Origin: Perkinsus marinus ATCC 50983
Taxonomy: Eukaryota; Perkinsozoa; Perkinsida; Perkinsidae
DNA: 64,000 nt
Direction: 5' to 3'
Assembly: GCF_000006405.1 (NCBI RefSeq)
Contig: NW_003205853.1
Span: 62,001-126,000 of the forward strand
Shown: in pieces, positions 23,239 through 34,565 of the stretch
Numbering within the stretch: the stretch's first letter is position 1
Layout of the letters: every line of letters starts with the position of its first letter
Made by a program: the position numbers and the translations under genes
Notes under the pieces: generated by a model
Told to the model about the DNA's origin: nothing
Seen by the model: only the letters and a program-made list of their open reading frames with translations
The model's database searches: none

Positions 23239-24618
23239 ATGAGATTCCTCCTAGGTCTTTTCCTCAATCTAAGCGTCGTTGCTCAGAATACCTACCGACC
23301 TGTGGGCACCTATATGCGTCTTAGATCCGAAGGCTCGGGCGGTTTGCTCATGTTCGACCGTGACGCTGATACCCTGCAACTCATCGTCAGACTTGGTGAC
23401 TGTGTTGCGGCGGCCCATGACGTGCCCTATAGGGCCGTTGGGGTATCCAGCAGTACAGGATTCTGGGTGGTCCCTGATTACAGTTCGAGTAGCTTCAAAG
23501 CGAGTCTCGATGCCTGCAAGGACCCCTACGTTAACAGCGAATCCTTCAACCACTTCGCGGTTGTGAGGAAGGGCGACACCCCCATGGGTGAGATTTCTGT
23601 ACATATTGGTGGTGGACGCAGATGGATCTTCGAGCTGAGCCGCGGTGAGGAGAGCCCAACAACTGCCCCTACTACTACTAGGACGCCCTACACCACTCGT
23701 GCTCCTACTCCTACTACTACAATGCCCTACACCACTCGTGCTCCTACTCCTACTACTACTGCTCCCTCTCCATCTCGTGGAACGCCTCAGGGGAGATATG
23801 AATATTCGCAGTCGCCTAACGCGGCCTCGATCGTATTCAACGAGGATAGCCAGCATATGCGCTTACATGTGAACCTCAATGGTTGTGGTAGTAGTGCCTA
23901 CCATATCCCATACACTATCTCCGGAATATATGGCACTGAGGAACAGTTTTGGGTTTTGCCAGACTACAGCGGTACCAACTTGAAGAGGCTCATTGAGCGT
24001 TGCTCCGACCCTGTCGTACATGGTGGTTCATTCGAGCAAATCCTGGTGAAGGCGCAGAATGGTGTTCCGATGGCCGAATTGAGGATATTTGTCGGAGGCA
24101 ACACCCTGTGGGAATTCTCTCACAGTAGTATCCCTACACCTCGCCCTACCGTCCCACGTACCACTCCTCCGCCAACTCCTACTACTCTACCACGTACCAC
24201 TCCTCCTCCAACTCCTACTACTCTACCACCAGTTGTACCAACAGGACCTGCCCGCCCGAAGGGGCTCTATGATGCTAAATCTGATGGAGTTTCTGGACAG
24301 CTGGTATTCTTCCAGACAGATGAACTCCTTTTCACCATGTATATCACTCTTGGTGGTTGTCGTCTTCATTTCGAGGATATACCCTACACGATGCACGAGG
24401 CCAATGGTGCTTCCTGGGTGGTCCCTGACTACAGCTCTACCCGCGTGGCCGATACATTGAGCCACTGCAGGTTCTACCCCAACTCTAGATATGAACTAAG
24501 TGATCTACAGAACATCGAATTGAAGAATGCTCATGACCCCGCCCATCAGACGCTAGAGATCTACAGGCTATCTAGCACGTATGGGAGGGCGCAAGCGAAA
24601 ATATTCGAGAACCAGTAG
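23239..24618 (+). CDS. Secreted protein with three repeated domains and Pro/Thr linkers
   Basis: An intronless frame of 459 codons from ATG 23239. MRFLLGLFLNLSVVAQ is a signal peptide. Three copies of a roughly 110-residue domain follow, each with a G.Y start, a hydrophobic pair of strands, a conserved Cys (RLGDC, NLNGC, TLGGC), IPYT or VPYR, then WVVPDYSS or WVLPDYSG, and a second Cys about 15-20 residues later (DACKD, ERCSD, SHCRF). The domains are joined by mucin-like linkers with repeated TPTTT units. I do not recognise the domain; it looks like a small disulfide-bonded beta module, perhaps ligand-binding. Codon use is GC-rich like the giant surface ORF. There is no membrane anchor, so it is probably secreted. 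Confidence 0.85.
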   Translation: MRFLLGLFLNLSVVAQNTYRPVGTYMRLRSEGSGGLLMFDRDADTLQLIVRLGDCVAAAHDVPYRAVGVSSSTGFWVVPDYSSSSFKASLDACKDPYVNSESFNHFAVVRKGDTPMGEISVHIGGGRRWIFELSRGEESPTTAPTTTRTPYTTRAPTPTTTMPYTTRAPTPTTTAPSPSRGTPQGRYEYSQSPNAASIVFNEDSQHMRLHVNLNGCGSSAYHIPYTISGIYGTEEQFWVLPDYSGTNLKRLIERCSDPVVHGGSFEQILVKAQNGVPMAELRIFVGGNTLWEFSHSSIPTPRPTVPRTTPPPTPTTLPRTTPPPTPTTLPPVVPTGPARPKGLYDAKSDGVSGQLVFFQTDELLFTMYITLGGCRLHFEDIPYTMHEANGASWVVPDYSSTRVADTLSHCRFYPNSRYELSDLQNIELKNAHDPAHQTLEIYRLSSTYGRAQAKIFENQ

Positions 24619-25544
24619 AAGAGGTTGCCGATTCTAAGGAGATTAATAACCTAGAAAAGTCTCACTAGGGTATTTTCATTTACATTCAGACTTTTAGTCT
24701 ACTCCTGAGCAGCAACGACAATGAACGTTGTATCAGACTCATTTTTGGCTGTTTTGGGCTTTCCTCAAATATTTGATTTGAGAAAAACATGGTATGTTGT
24801 GTAAATCATAGTGATAAATGACAAGGGAAAAGCGTGGGGAAATATGTGAAAATTTTTGGGAAATCTCTGTAGGCTTCCGTACATTTCTAGTGACATTCAT
24901 ATATAAACTCCTATAACTAGTGGGGAAGCTTCTGAGCTCAGATGAGGAAAGCAAACTTATATTATAACAGCACTGCAAGAAACAAGTGGTAGTTCATTCG
25001 ATATCCCTTGTTGTTGATACTGTTGTTTTATTGGCTCACATAAATGGTTACGGTAAAGCCCCAAAATGACGCTGTCTAGCACTTTCCTCATAGACTTGCA
25101 ATGAAAAATACAAAAACTATATGAACATCATGCACTTGCGTGCTCAGTGAGGACTGCTCACTATTATCGCACTCGCCGTTCGCAGACACAAATTTGAAGT
25201 AATTTGCAGAGGAACCAACTATTGTGTTTGGTGTTGATATTCTCTATTTCTTCCACAATCTCCTTAAACCGACGGCGTTAGTTCATATATTCGGGTTGTT
25301 CATGATGAGTACAAAGTCAATAAAAATACAGAAAAATGACTTCACCGGGGATCGAACCTGGGCCGCTATTATGAAGGATCTGGCGGCGCTTAGGGTGGGC
25401 AATTCAAGCTGTTCATAATGGGAATACTTTTTTCAACTGCTATTCATAAACTTATCGCTCATCTCATAACCTAACACGGGCAATTCCTCTTTCACTTCAA
25501 CGGTGAATATTACTCTCAGTTTCCCGTATCATTGGTAGTATAAA
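24619..25544. other. Spacer with one repeat copy
   Basis: AT-rich sequence between the secreted protein gene and the DnaJ gene. It holds a CAGTGTTGG-family repeat in reverse orientation (about 24785-24978). A tRNA T-arm-like string near 25342 on the minus strand has no matching acceptor. A short frame at 25224-25418 is unsupported. Confidence 0.5.
24785..24978 (-). repeat. CAGTGTTGG-family repeat
   Basis: On the plus strand: GGGAAATCTCTGTAGG, ATATAAACTCCTATAACTAG, GAGCTCAGATGAGGAAAGC and the end AACAGCACTGC, the reverse complement of the family order. Confidence 0.65.
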
Positions 25545-26663
25545 ATGCCGTTACCTTCCCTACCATATCAACAACAACAGCATCTTATGGGTGCTATTGA
25601 ATATACTACTGCTCGCACCTGCCTTACCTCTCTGGCTGGCCGAGTACCACTTCATACCACTCCTCCGACAAATCCCACACCGCCAACAACCAGAGCGAGT
25701 CGTCGTGGGTTAGCATCATCATGCAACAATAGACAACAAACTCGGGCACTCTTCATGAGCAGTGCTGATCAGAAAAGGATGTATCAAACGCGACGGAAAA
25801 CAGTAAGATATTTTACTAGGTTGATTTGTAAGATTCATTTCAGGTCGATAATAATGCGTATTACAAACTACTGGGATTGAGTCGTGATGCTTCCGAAAGC
25901 GATGTCAAAAAGGCGTATAAAAAGATGGCTTTCAAGTAAGGAATTATTTCTGTTCATCATATTTATTTCCCAGTGTTGAAATGTATGTTTGCTCTTCTCA
26001 GCTGAGCTCAAGTTTATAGGAGTTTTCACACAAAGTCGGGCAAGAGTGTCTTGAGAATTTCCCAAAATTTTCTCAGAATTTTCATATTGTCATCAACACA
26101 TGTAGTTGAGCATGTGCTTATTTTCCCACTACTATGTTCACTACAGTAAAACTTTCCATGCGTTCGTGACGAACTCTATTATAAACGCCTTGGAGCTTTC
26201 TCATTCAAGCGAAATGTTATGTATGGTATTAATGTTATGGTATGTCATGAGCATTGGTGATGTTTTTAGGTACCACCCGGACAGACCGGAAGGAGATGCT
26301 GAAAAATTCAAGGAAATTTCAGAAGCGTAATATCACTATTATGACAAGTTTTGAACGTTCATAAAAAATAGTGAAACCTTTGGAAAATATTTATGAATTT
26401 TCCAGTAGATATTGCGCAAGGAGGGAAAAAATTTACTTTTTTCCGCAGGTCTGTTTCATATTTTTTCCCTCACGCGCTGGAAATTAAGTTAAGAAATTTT
26501 AACAATTTGTGATAATTTTCATTACATCAGTTACGAAGTCCTCAGCGATGCGGATAAGCGACGTATTTACGACCAGTACGGTGAGGAGGGGCTGAACGGT
26601 GCTGGCCCTTCCCCTGGTGGCGCTGGTCCTGGTGGGAACCCTTTCGCCGGTGCTGCGGGGTAA

Positions 26664-26722
<59 letters not shown>

Positions 26723-28655
26723 TAGTAGAGCATAATAGTTTCATTCAGATTTCAAGATCCGTTTGATCTATTCGCACAGATGTTTGGAGGCGCTGCTGGT
26801 GGTGGTGGGCGTAGACCGCATTATGGTGGACAAGAGCAAGTTTTAAGAAAAACACCAGATGTTACTTATGCGATGCCAGTGACACTAGAGCAGCTTTATA
26901 AAGGGTTTACTCAGCGGGTTAAACATCTTCGGGAGAAGAAGTGTGCTTCTTGTGACGGTTTCGGAGCGCACAGGTTCGATCCCTGCACTCGTTGTGATGG
27001 TACTGGAATTGTTGTTGAAACTCGACAGATGGGATATACTTTATTTCAACAGCAATCGCCTTGTCCAGCATGCAAAGGGGAGGGGTGTAAGATACCTAAA
27101 GATGCGCTTTGTAAGGCTTGCAACGGCAAGGGGTATACAAAAGAGGAGGAAATTCTAACGGTTAGCGTTCCTCCTGGTGTTGAAGATTATCATACTATCA
27201 CCTTCCCTGGGAAAGCTTCTGAAAGGGTCCAACATCAAACTGGTGATGTTGTCATTACTCTCGTGCCATCTACGTCACCATCATCACCTTCCCAGTTTGC
27301 GCATAGACTCTCTCACGATTTGGTTTTGGACAGAAGCATTACTTTGGCTGAGGCTTTGTGTGGTTTCTCATTCCCTTTGAGGCACCTAGATGGTGATTCC
27401 TACGAGGTTGAGAGTAATGATAGTACAGCTGTGGTCCGTCCTGGTGATATGTGGGTCTTGAAGGGTATGGGGATGCCTGTACCTGCTAATGCTGCTGTTG
27501 ATAATAAGGGAGGAAAATATGGAGACATGTAATAATGAGAATAGAAAATATGTTGGAAATTTACAAGGTTTTATTTGTCCGAAAATTTCGCAAAATTTCC
27601 TCGTTTTTATCAATACGTGTAGATTACCATGTGCGTGATTTCCTGTACTGCGAAATGGTGACGAAATTGTGAGGAGATTTTGGTCAATTGTGTGTTCGCC
27701 ATGAATTTGTAATATTGACAAAATGTTGGGAGTTTTTACTATGGCCAGAACTCGAGGGTTTATGACTATAGAAATTCATAACTATATAAATGTTTTACAT
27801 TCGAAATGTAAAGAAATATTATAATTTGTTTATAACTCTGCCCGACTATTCGGTCACTGATTGAATAGTTAAAACTTTATCAGTGGAATTGACAAAAATA
27901 CTTTTCTGAATTCTCGAGTGGAGGCATCGTGGTGTTATCGCAAGAGAACAATTTTAATGTGGAAATTCTTTGAATTTTCCTTCAGCAGAAAATTTTCGCA
28001 CTTTTTGACCATATTTCTATCAGTTTCAACTTATTTAACCTCTTGTGGGTTTCACTAATAAAACTTGAGTTCGTCAAGTGTTTTATACACTCTAAGAATG
28101 GACCGAATTGTAGACTTGAAAGAAATAATTTACTTGTTTTATCTCGTTTTCTTTATATTTTATCATCACCATTATTTGAAAAAAAATCATTCGTATGAGC
28201 GCTTGTGTAGGTATATTCGCTTCAAGGTTGCATTTCCAACAGCGTTATCGGATATTCCTGAAGACGATCGGATCAGAATTAAGGAGAGTATAGCAAATAC
28301 ACTACCAAAAGTTGAGGAGGAAAATGTGAAGACTCCGGAGGATGCTGGTGAGAGCGGTAGTAAAAGTATCATCGAGTCGGTGAAAAGTTGGTTCAATTCG
28401 AAAACGGGTGATGATGAAAATGGGGATAATAATAATACTACTAGTAGTAGTGATTCTACTAAAAAAGAAGAACCGAAAACTGCAGAGGGAAAAGCACAGA
28501 AAAAACGCCCGAGTAAGAAGTCTCATACGTTGTATGCCCAACGGTTGAGTAATACTGAGAGTGAAGTCTTGAAGAAGCGAATTGAAAATGAGGAGAGGCG
28601 ATCAAAAGAAAGAGAAGCGAATTACAAAAGGAGAGGTAGGAGCAAAAAAAAATAA
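25545..28655 (+). CDS. Type A DnaJ/Hsp40 co-chaperone
   Basis: Exons 25545-25802, 25844-25935, 26270-26326, 26531-26659, 26749-27528 and 28211-28655. Domains in order: a Thr/Arg-rich N-terminal extension of about 85 residues; J domain from AYYKLLGLSRDASESDVKKA through the catalytic YHPDRP to YDQYGEEGL; a Gly-rich linker (GGAGPGGNPFAGAAG); a zinc domain with all four CxxCxGxG units (CASCDGFG, CTRCDGTG, CPACKGEG, CKACNGKG); the substrate-binding C-terminal domain ending MYIRFKVAFP; then a long Lys/Glu-rich tail (KKRPSKKSHTLYAQ). It stimulates Hsp70 ATPase and delivers clients. There is no CaaX end. The N-terminal extension might target an organelle, but its Arg content alone is weak evidence. 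Intron 4 is mostly an (ACT)n run; intron 2 holds a CAGTGTTGG repeat. Confidence 0.93.
25973..26132 (+). repeat. CAGTGTTGG-family repeat inside DnaJ intron 2
   Basis: Begins CAGTGTTGAAATGTATG, contains TTCTCAGCTGAGCTCA, ATTTCCCAAAATTTTCTC and ends near CATGTGCTTATTTTCCCAC. Nearly all family blocks are present. Confidence 0.75.
26666..26723. repeat. (ACT)n microsatellite in DnaJ intron 4
   Basis: About 57 bp of uninterrupted ACT triplets fill most of an 89-nt intron, directly after the GTAATA donor. Confidence 0.95.
27570..27656 (+). repeat. CAGTGTTGG-family repeat, degenerate 3' half, in DnaJ intron 5
   Basis: GCAAAATTTCCTCG, TTTATCAATACGTGTAG, ACCATGTGCGTGATTTCC and ACTGC are in family order with several substitutions. 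Confidence 0.45.
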
Positions 28656-29559
28656 AAAAAAATGCGGAAATTTTCGATTTTGTTCAGGACATGAAGATGG
28701 TGGTAACCCTCAATGTCATCAACAGTGATGGTGATTAGTTTTTTCGTGGTAGTTTCTGTGTATGTTTCCGTTGAAATTATTGTTCTCTTTCTTTTATGGT
28801 CGTTATACTCAACACCGATTCACACTATTGATGATACCGGTACTGCTGCACTATTTTGTTGCTGTTGACACTGTTGTGTTGGAGGAATATGTGGTCGGCA
28901 TGTGGGAGTTTATATACGAATTCGGGTAGAAGTGTGCAGAAAGCATTGAGAATTTCCAAAAAAAATTCTCCCAGAATTTTCATATTTTCACCAATATGTG
29001 TAGTTGACCATGTGCATATTTTCCTACACTGCTTATTCCAGTACCACAATTTCTGTTGATATATGAATATGAACATATAAACTCTCAGCAAAAAATCACG
29101 AAATTTTTTAGAGGAAAATTTCATCAAAAATCAGAATATTTTTTATCACCGACGTTCCATTATCGTATTGTATTCTTTAGAAGCAGTTATCTCTCCGTTG
29201 TTGTTGTCATTCACTTCTTCCTATCCGTTTGTTGGAAAATTATCAGAAAAGAAGTATTATTAACATCAAATGATATTGACTCCTTTTATGAGTTGGCCGA
29301 AGTTCACATTTTTGCTGTTTTCTTGTAGGTTTTTGGAACCCCTTATCAGTCGGTCGTCGATACGGGAAAACGATGTTCATCCATTTGAACAAAAGCATTT
29401 CGCTTTTCCTCCTATTTAGATCCTAAATAGGAATCAGTCTCGAATAACACGAGCTGTGATATCAAAAAATGCGGCAGTTTCAATTCAACTGAACATCAAA
29501 GCAAGGCGATAATTATCGTTGTGGATGTGATCAGATTACGGTATTAGTGCTTCTCCATA
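28656..29559. other. Spacer with one repeat copy
   Basis: AT-rich spacer between DnaJ and LSm8. A CAGTGTTGG-family copy, 5'-truncated, lies at about 28892-29036 (GGGAGTTTATATACG through CCTACACTGC). A small perfect hairpin, CCTATTTAG-ATC-CTAAATAGG, is at about 29410-29430. No gene is supported. Confidence 0.5.
28892..29036 (+). repeat. CAGTGTTGG-family repeat, 5'-truncated
   Basis: GGGAGTTTATATACGAATTC, AGAATTTTCATATTTTCACC, AATATGTGTAGTTGACCATG and CATATTTTCCTACACTGC are in family order. Confidence 0.65.
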
Positions 29560-30221
29560 ATGGCCTCTGCTACTACTACTCATCATCATCCCACTACCGC
29601 ACTCGCCAACACTTCGTCAATGCTCGAGCCTATGCTCAACACTGAAGTGCTTCTAGTAACAGCAGATGGTAAAGTGCTGTTGGGCAAATTCAACGGGTAG
29701 TAATGTAGTTAATTACTATTCACACATTGGGTTCTTATCAGGTTTGATCAATCGTTGAATGTAGTATTGAGTGAATGTAAGGAGAGGGTTTACTCTACAG
29801 TGGAAGGAGTTGAGACGCTTCATCACGGCCTCTACCTCGTTAGAGGAGACGATGTGTAATAACTCAAATTACCACTCGTATAATCGTTCACGAAGCGATG
29901 CTAGCTATAATAGTATCCTCCAACATTTGATAGTAGTAGTGATTCTGTGCTATCGGTGACACCTCAAGGTGACACCGGAATTTCTCGATAGAATAAGTCG
30001 CTTATCAGCTGATAGTAGAGTGTGTTTACATCTTGTAGTAGAATATTGATTCTTCAGAAGTATGCAGCATATTATTATTCTCAGAGTGTCCATTGGTGAG
30101 GTTGATGAGGATATCGATGCCAGAATAGACCAATCCACAGTTATGGCCGCCCAGTTGAAGAGTGTAACACCACGGAATTATTTCATCTTATTTGATCTTT
30201 CTCTCATAGATACTCCATTAA
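29560..30221 (+). CDS. LSM8: LSm8, U6 snRNA-associated Sm-like protein
   Basis: Exons 29560-29696, 29742-29855, 30085 to about 30160 and a last few codons near 30210-30221. The Sm fold is clear: EVLLVTADGKVLLGKFNGFD (Sm1), then VVLSECKERVYS, EGVETLHHGLYLVRGDDV (Sm2) and SIGEVDEDIDARID. The G..NGFDQSLN and LYLVRGDD wording singles out LSm8 rather than other LSm proteins. LSm8 defines the nuclear LSm2-8 ring that binds the 3' end of U6 snRNA. The N-terminus carries an extra Thr/His stretch (TTTHHHPTT). With the last small intron removed the end reads KSILH, close to the usual end of the family; without it a longer tail to 30229 results. It is convergent with eS19 about 220 bp away. Confidence 0.88.
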
Positions 30222-30439
30222 CAACGTAATTACGCTGATTACGACGATGAGAAATCACCGCTTTCTGAGTACTCCTATATTTGCGTTTTTGAGTTCCAAA
30301 AAATCAATACCCAACAATTAACATTTTTTCCAAACACTGAACGCAAGAGTAATGATTGTTGTGAAGCTGCTCTTCTGACGACCCATTGTTATAACCATCA
30401 TTGCTAGAGCTGATCCATCATCATTGTAGTTGATGCTGA

Positions 30440-31133
30440 TTACTCCTGAGCAACTTCCTCCTCAGCAGGCTGGGCCTCCTCCTCTTCCTCAACGGCAGGC
30501 TTGGCGGCCTTAGCGGCTTGCACGGCGACAGTGTCGAGAGTCTGGCGGCCCAGTGAGGTGATGATACGACCACCCTTCATGGCATCACTCTGCGCGATGA
30601 AACCCATCTTCTCCAACTGCTGGAGCAAGAACCTGTGAAAATGTTAGTTAATTATAACCAATCATAATGGTGTATCCGATCTGCCCGAGTTTATGTTACT
30701 ACCTGTTGATCTTGCCAGCACCTAGAGTGAAGTGAGTACGGCAAGTGCCAGAGTTAGACTTCATCCCGAAAATTTTACGGAGAGCACCGACACCGATGTT
30801 GGGGCGGATGTAACTGAGAAATCCACGTTGAAAAAATGCTATTCCGGAGATGTCGTCGTTACATTCGGCGAGCAATGGCGGCAGCGCGGATGTAGAGATA
30901 GTCATCATCATAGGGGGCGAGCTCACGCTGAGTGCCGGTCTTGATGTACTCGGCCCACTGAAAAGAGGAAACGATGATAAGAATTGAGTTGTGAAAATAG
31001 GTGGTTATGGTAGTACCTTGGGAACCTCCATCTGACCCTGAGCCTTCAGGTGGGCAGCAAAAGCCTTGATGAAAAGCTCAGCGGGAACGTCCTTGACGGT
31101 CTTAGCATCATATTTGGCGACGAGCTCACACAT
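30440..31133 (-). CDS. RPS19: Ribosomal protein eS19
   Basis: Minus-strand exons 31133-31017, 30957-30863, 30813-30703 and 30632-30440. The product starts MCELVAKYDAKTVKDVPAEL, followed by KAFAAHLKAQGQMEVP, WAEYIKTG, IRAAAIARRIYIRPNIGVGA, GTCRTHFTLGAGKINR and LLQQLEKMGF, all standard for eS19 of the small subunit. The C-terminus has an unusual acidic extension (KPAVEEEEEAQPAEEE). The three introns are 50-71 nt. A perfect 18-bp palindrome lies 76 bp upstream of the ATG and is echoed at eL27. Confidence 0.95.
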
Positions 31134-31208
31134 GATGGCGATGGTAGTTAGAAGTACACAACAACGTCTGGAGGGTCAGGCCGTCGTCCAGCACGGAAGA
31201 TTATTCAA

Positions 31209-31226
31209 ATCGATCACGTGATCGAT
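31209..31226. promoter_or_regulatory. Perfect palindrome upstream of eS19
   Basis: ATCGATCACGTGATCGAT, self-complementary over 18 bp, containing a CACGTG core. It is about 76 bp 5' of the eS19 start. A closely related palindrome sits upstream of eL27. It is probably a binding site for a dimeric factor; inference from position and recurrence only. Confidence 0.5.
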
Positions 31227-32212
31227 AGCCTCAGATCAAGCGCGCCGTCCTCTTCGAAGGCCTCTTACTCTTCAGGGTGTCGAGTCCACACTGATGATCT
31301 GTCAGCAAGGGGAGTGAACGTATATTTCACTCATTTCCATTGTAACCCTCCACGGTGTATAAGTATGTTTCCATGAGAAAAGAAGGATGAAAGCTTGTTA
31401 AAGCAAAGAACCACTACCGTAAAACGATTTCCATGAAAAGATGATGATAACGTTATATGAAATCTGTTGATAGATCATAGTTCACGACTAAGTAGCCTTG
31501 CAAGGAGCCTGTACTATCAATCTCGCTATATAAGATGTAGATATATGTTAGACATGAGTTTTCCCCTAAAATCTTGCCTACATTCAGATTGGTCCTTTCA
31601 CTCGCTAATTTCCTGTTTAGTGAGATGACCATTTGGGGCAGCTATGCCATTCTGTGAGTGTTATCGTCCATTGCAGTAGAGGGATATCATAAACGGCCGG
31701 TAAATGCACCCCAGTCGTGGGTTGGCTGCCAACAGGCAGCCGGGGCAGATATGCCAATGGTTGGCATATCTGCCACGCATAGGATGATTCATTTGACAGC
31801 GAGATTGATTTTCGCATCCTGTCGTCGAACTGGAGTTGGTAACTCCGTGCCGATTCATCTACGAGATCGTACTTCCTGTGCATCCGGAATTGATCGTAGG
31901 TCATGTCTCCGAATGACCTCAAGCAAAACTTGACAATCACCAACAATCTCAATGGCATTCCACCGTTATGTGGTCTGTGCGCACCCTGCATGATGGCGCT
32001 GTTTATTCCCGGTTGGTGCTGGTATGTACTCCGAAGCTGTGGCCCAGTGTGCCAGCACTGCTGCGACAAGGTTGCTGACATTTGATATTTCGGGCTGTCC
32101 AACCATACACCCTCTCTTCCGACACATCATTGTTTTTTATCTTTTTCATCTTTTGAATCGCTGCCTTGCGCTCATCAATGGACAAGGCTATGATATAGTC
32201 AGTTCGTGAGTG
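31227..32212. other. Spacer with a strong hairpin
   Basis: About 1 kb. At 31744-31774 GGCAGATATGCCAA and its exact complement flank a 3-nt loop. A 161-codon minus frame (31617-32102) is open but not family-like and includes both arms of the hairpin, so I do not call it a gene. Confidence 0.45.
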
Positions 32213-34425
32213 ATGAACACTTCCAACGATGAGATGCCACCTCCCTTGGAAGACTGTTCTGAGCAAATTTCATCACTCAAGAAAAGGTGAGGAAGAACGA
32301 TTAGAATTGCAACCATATGCTACGCTACTTCCGGCCAGGAAGAATTATAGTAACATTTCATAATGATCCTGATGGAAAAATCCCAAGTATGGAAGATCTC
32401 ATCAAGCAAGGGTATGCCCTGAAGAATGTGAATCGAGGCAGACAGGGCAGTGGGGAGAAATGCGCACATGCTCAACTACATGTGTTGGTGACAATATGGA
32501 AACTATGAGAAATCGCGTTGGTTTCCGATCATCCTTATTCTGGTTCGTATATAAACTTCTATAGTCAGCGTGAAAACTCCTGAACTCAGCTATGGTAAGC
32601 AAATATATATAATATATTTCCCTTCGACATTGCGTCGGGATAGTCGACGTTCAAATCCAGTTTTATCTAAGAGATCGCAGATGCTGTCAGAGGGAAGGTC
32701 TTGGTTGACAAGTCTTCTTTTCAGGATACATGCTTTCAGCATGAGCACCTCACGGGGCGATGATGAGACTAAACTGCCAAGGAAAAACGAGGCAAAGAAA
32801 ATTACGCTATCCGATGCGGTTCCTCATCGGTTGAAGGAAAAGAGTGAGAAACAATCCGGATTGAAAAAGGTGGGATCTTAGAGGAACGAACCTACGCAGT
32901 TTATATGTCTCTACCTGTTACTATGCAAATATGAGCAGACGATGTCACAATCAAGATTGACAATGAAAATTCAAGTTTGTCAGTATTCCATTTAATAGGG
33001 ACTGAATGACAATGAGTGGTTCACCTGTTCACTTGTTGACAACAGTTGTTAAGAAGAGGCGTCGGACCAGTGTTGGAATATGCGTTGGCTTCCTTCAAGA
33101 GTTTCTGCACTAATTATAATAGCTCACATCAGTGTTGGAGTAGGAATATATGTTCGCTTTTCTCAGTTGATCTCAGGAATTTCCCATACAGTGTTGGAGT
33201 AGGAATATATGTTCGCTTTTCTCAGTTGAGCTCAGAAATTTCCTCGCTGATTATAGAAGTTCACATACAAATTCTGGTAGAGGTGTACAGATACGAATTT
33301 CCCAAAATTTCCTCATATTATCACCAACACATTTGGTCGACCATGTGCATATTTTCCGCACTCCTCCGATCTCGCGGAATCCAACTCGAATCGGCATATT
33401 ATATCAAGGGTCTGAATCTGCGTGAAACGCTCCATGAAAAAGGTCAACGTTGAAATCAGGGCTTCCTCGTGAGTGACAGAGAAAAGAAGAAAGTAAAAGA
33501 ACGGTCTCATGATGAGGTCATTGATCTGAGACATCTCGGTGCCCCTCGAGTGCAAAGAATATCAGCAAAAACTGACGAGGAATTAAGGCTACCCGAGGTG
33601 AACTAGTTCGCCATGACTTGTTGTTCACAAACATTCATCATTGATATGAAAAACACTAGGGAAAACATATTTAACAACTCATTCGGCGAAACACGCATGT
33701 GAGCAGTGAATAACGCGTAGAATACGTGATGTGCTCCACGTGATGAGAGGTGATGGGTGCACTGTAGTCCGCAAGTTGTTTTCAATTCACTTCATATCGC
33801 TAATATCGCGTTTTAAACATGGAGTATTATACCACGGGTGAAACTCCATCATAGAATCGGCAACTGATAAGCCTTGTCACAGCACGATACGAGTTCGCGG
33901 TGTTCAGATTCAGGCAACCTTGACCGACACTGCGAGGCGAGTCTCGGGCGATTCCGAATCCTGGATGTCACCAGAGCTGCTGAAAGCAGTGATGGCCAAT
34001 CCTGTGCTTGCCAGAGTGAGTCACTTGAAAATACCAAGTGAAAAGAACTGTATTTGAGGAAATCAAGATAAGACCAAATCGATTGAGAACTGACGTACTA
34101 AACATACAAGAACGCTGAGTGATGGTAGATCTTTGCGAGAGTTCTATAGCGGTGTGATGGCATTCATCATAATTAGAATGACGAAGAATAGTCCAACGCT
34201 TAGTGTAGCTCATCAGGATAGTACAACGCTCATGGGACACATCTTTTCCTCACTAAAAGCGCAAATATGGCATGCCTCTAATTTAGGGCTTCGCAGACCC
34301 GCGATATCAGCGGGTTCTGAGGACCATGCAAGAGGATCCAGAAAGGGCGAAGCTGGAAATCGGTGGAGACAAGGTGACCGACTGGGAAGCTCGCTTCCCA
34401 TCAGAATTTTACTACTAGCACTGTT
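32213..34425 (+). CDS. Probable multi-exon gene of unknown function, C-terminal STI1-like motif
   Basis: Several coding-looking exons lie in order: about 32213-32286 (MNTSNDEMPPPLEDCSEQIS), 32350-32425 (PDGKIPSMEDLIKQGYALKN), 32739-32870 (DAVPHRLKEKSEKQSGLKK), about 33470-33597 (HDEVIDLRHLGAPRVQR), about 33883-34018 (SWMSPELLKAVMANPVLARV) and about 34305-34425 (PRYQRVLRTMQEDPERAKLE, ending SEFYY). The last two exons resemble an STI1/HOP-type repeat (helix, NP, helix, DP). I cannot prove that all exons belong to one gene; 32739 is an alternative start. Introns between them carry CAGTGTTGG repeats (32447-32610, 33070-33362) and a degenerate palindromic element. Confidence 0.35.
32447..32610 (-). 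repeat. CAGTGTTGG-family repeat
   Basis: On the plus strand GCAGTGGGGAGAAATGCGCA, CAACTACATGTGTTGGTGAC, ATATAAACTTCTATAGTCAG and AACTCAGCTATGGTAAGC: the reverse complement of the family order, complete except for the last few bases. Confidence 0.7.
33070..33362 (+). repeat. CAGTGTTGG-family repeat with its 5' end triplicated
   Basis: The first 50 or so bases occur three times in a row (starting near 33071, 33132 and 33192); the second and third both read CAGTGTTGGAGTAGGAATAT. Only the last is followed by a full body ending at CATGTGCATATTTTCCGCACT. Confidence 0.8.
33640..33855. repeat. Degenerate palindromic TGGAGTTTCACCC element
   Basis: GATATGAAAAACACTAGGG at the left and CCACGGGTGAAACTCCA at the right match the ends of the family, with a decayed and expanded centre. 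Confidence 0.4.
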
Positions 34426-34456
34426 CAGTATTATTATTACTAACTGTTAGTACATA

Positions 34457-34565
34457 CACTATGAATTGTTACAATTCATAGTGAATGCAATAGAGATGGG
34501 CGAAATCGACAGTGCGGACCATGACCACTCGATGGGTGACATCCATACGGAATTTGTATGGATGT
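34457..34565 (+). other. Two perfect short hairpins
   Basis: CACTATGAATTG-TTA-CAATTCATAGTG at 34457-34483 (12 bp) and ACATCCATAC-GGAATTT-GTATGGATGT at 34539-34565 (10 bp). Neither has a T-run or box that would identify an RNA gene. Confidence 0.5.

Noticed and set aside
25338-25375. Possible tRNA gene on the minus strand (AGGTTCGATCC)
   Set aside because: The expected acceptor partner about 70 nt upstream is absent and the T stem has a mismatch.
31617-32102. 161-codon minus-strand ORF
   Set aside because: Spans both arms of a perfect hairpin and shows no protein-family character; no splice-compatible continuation.
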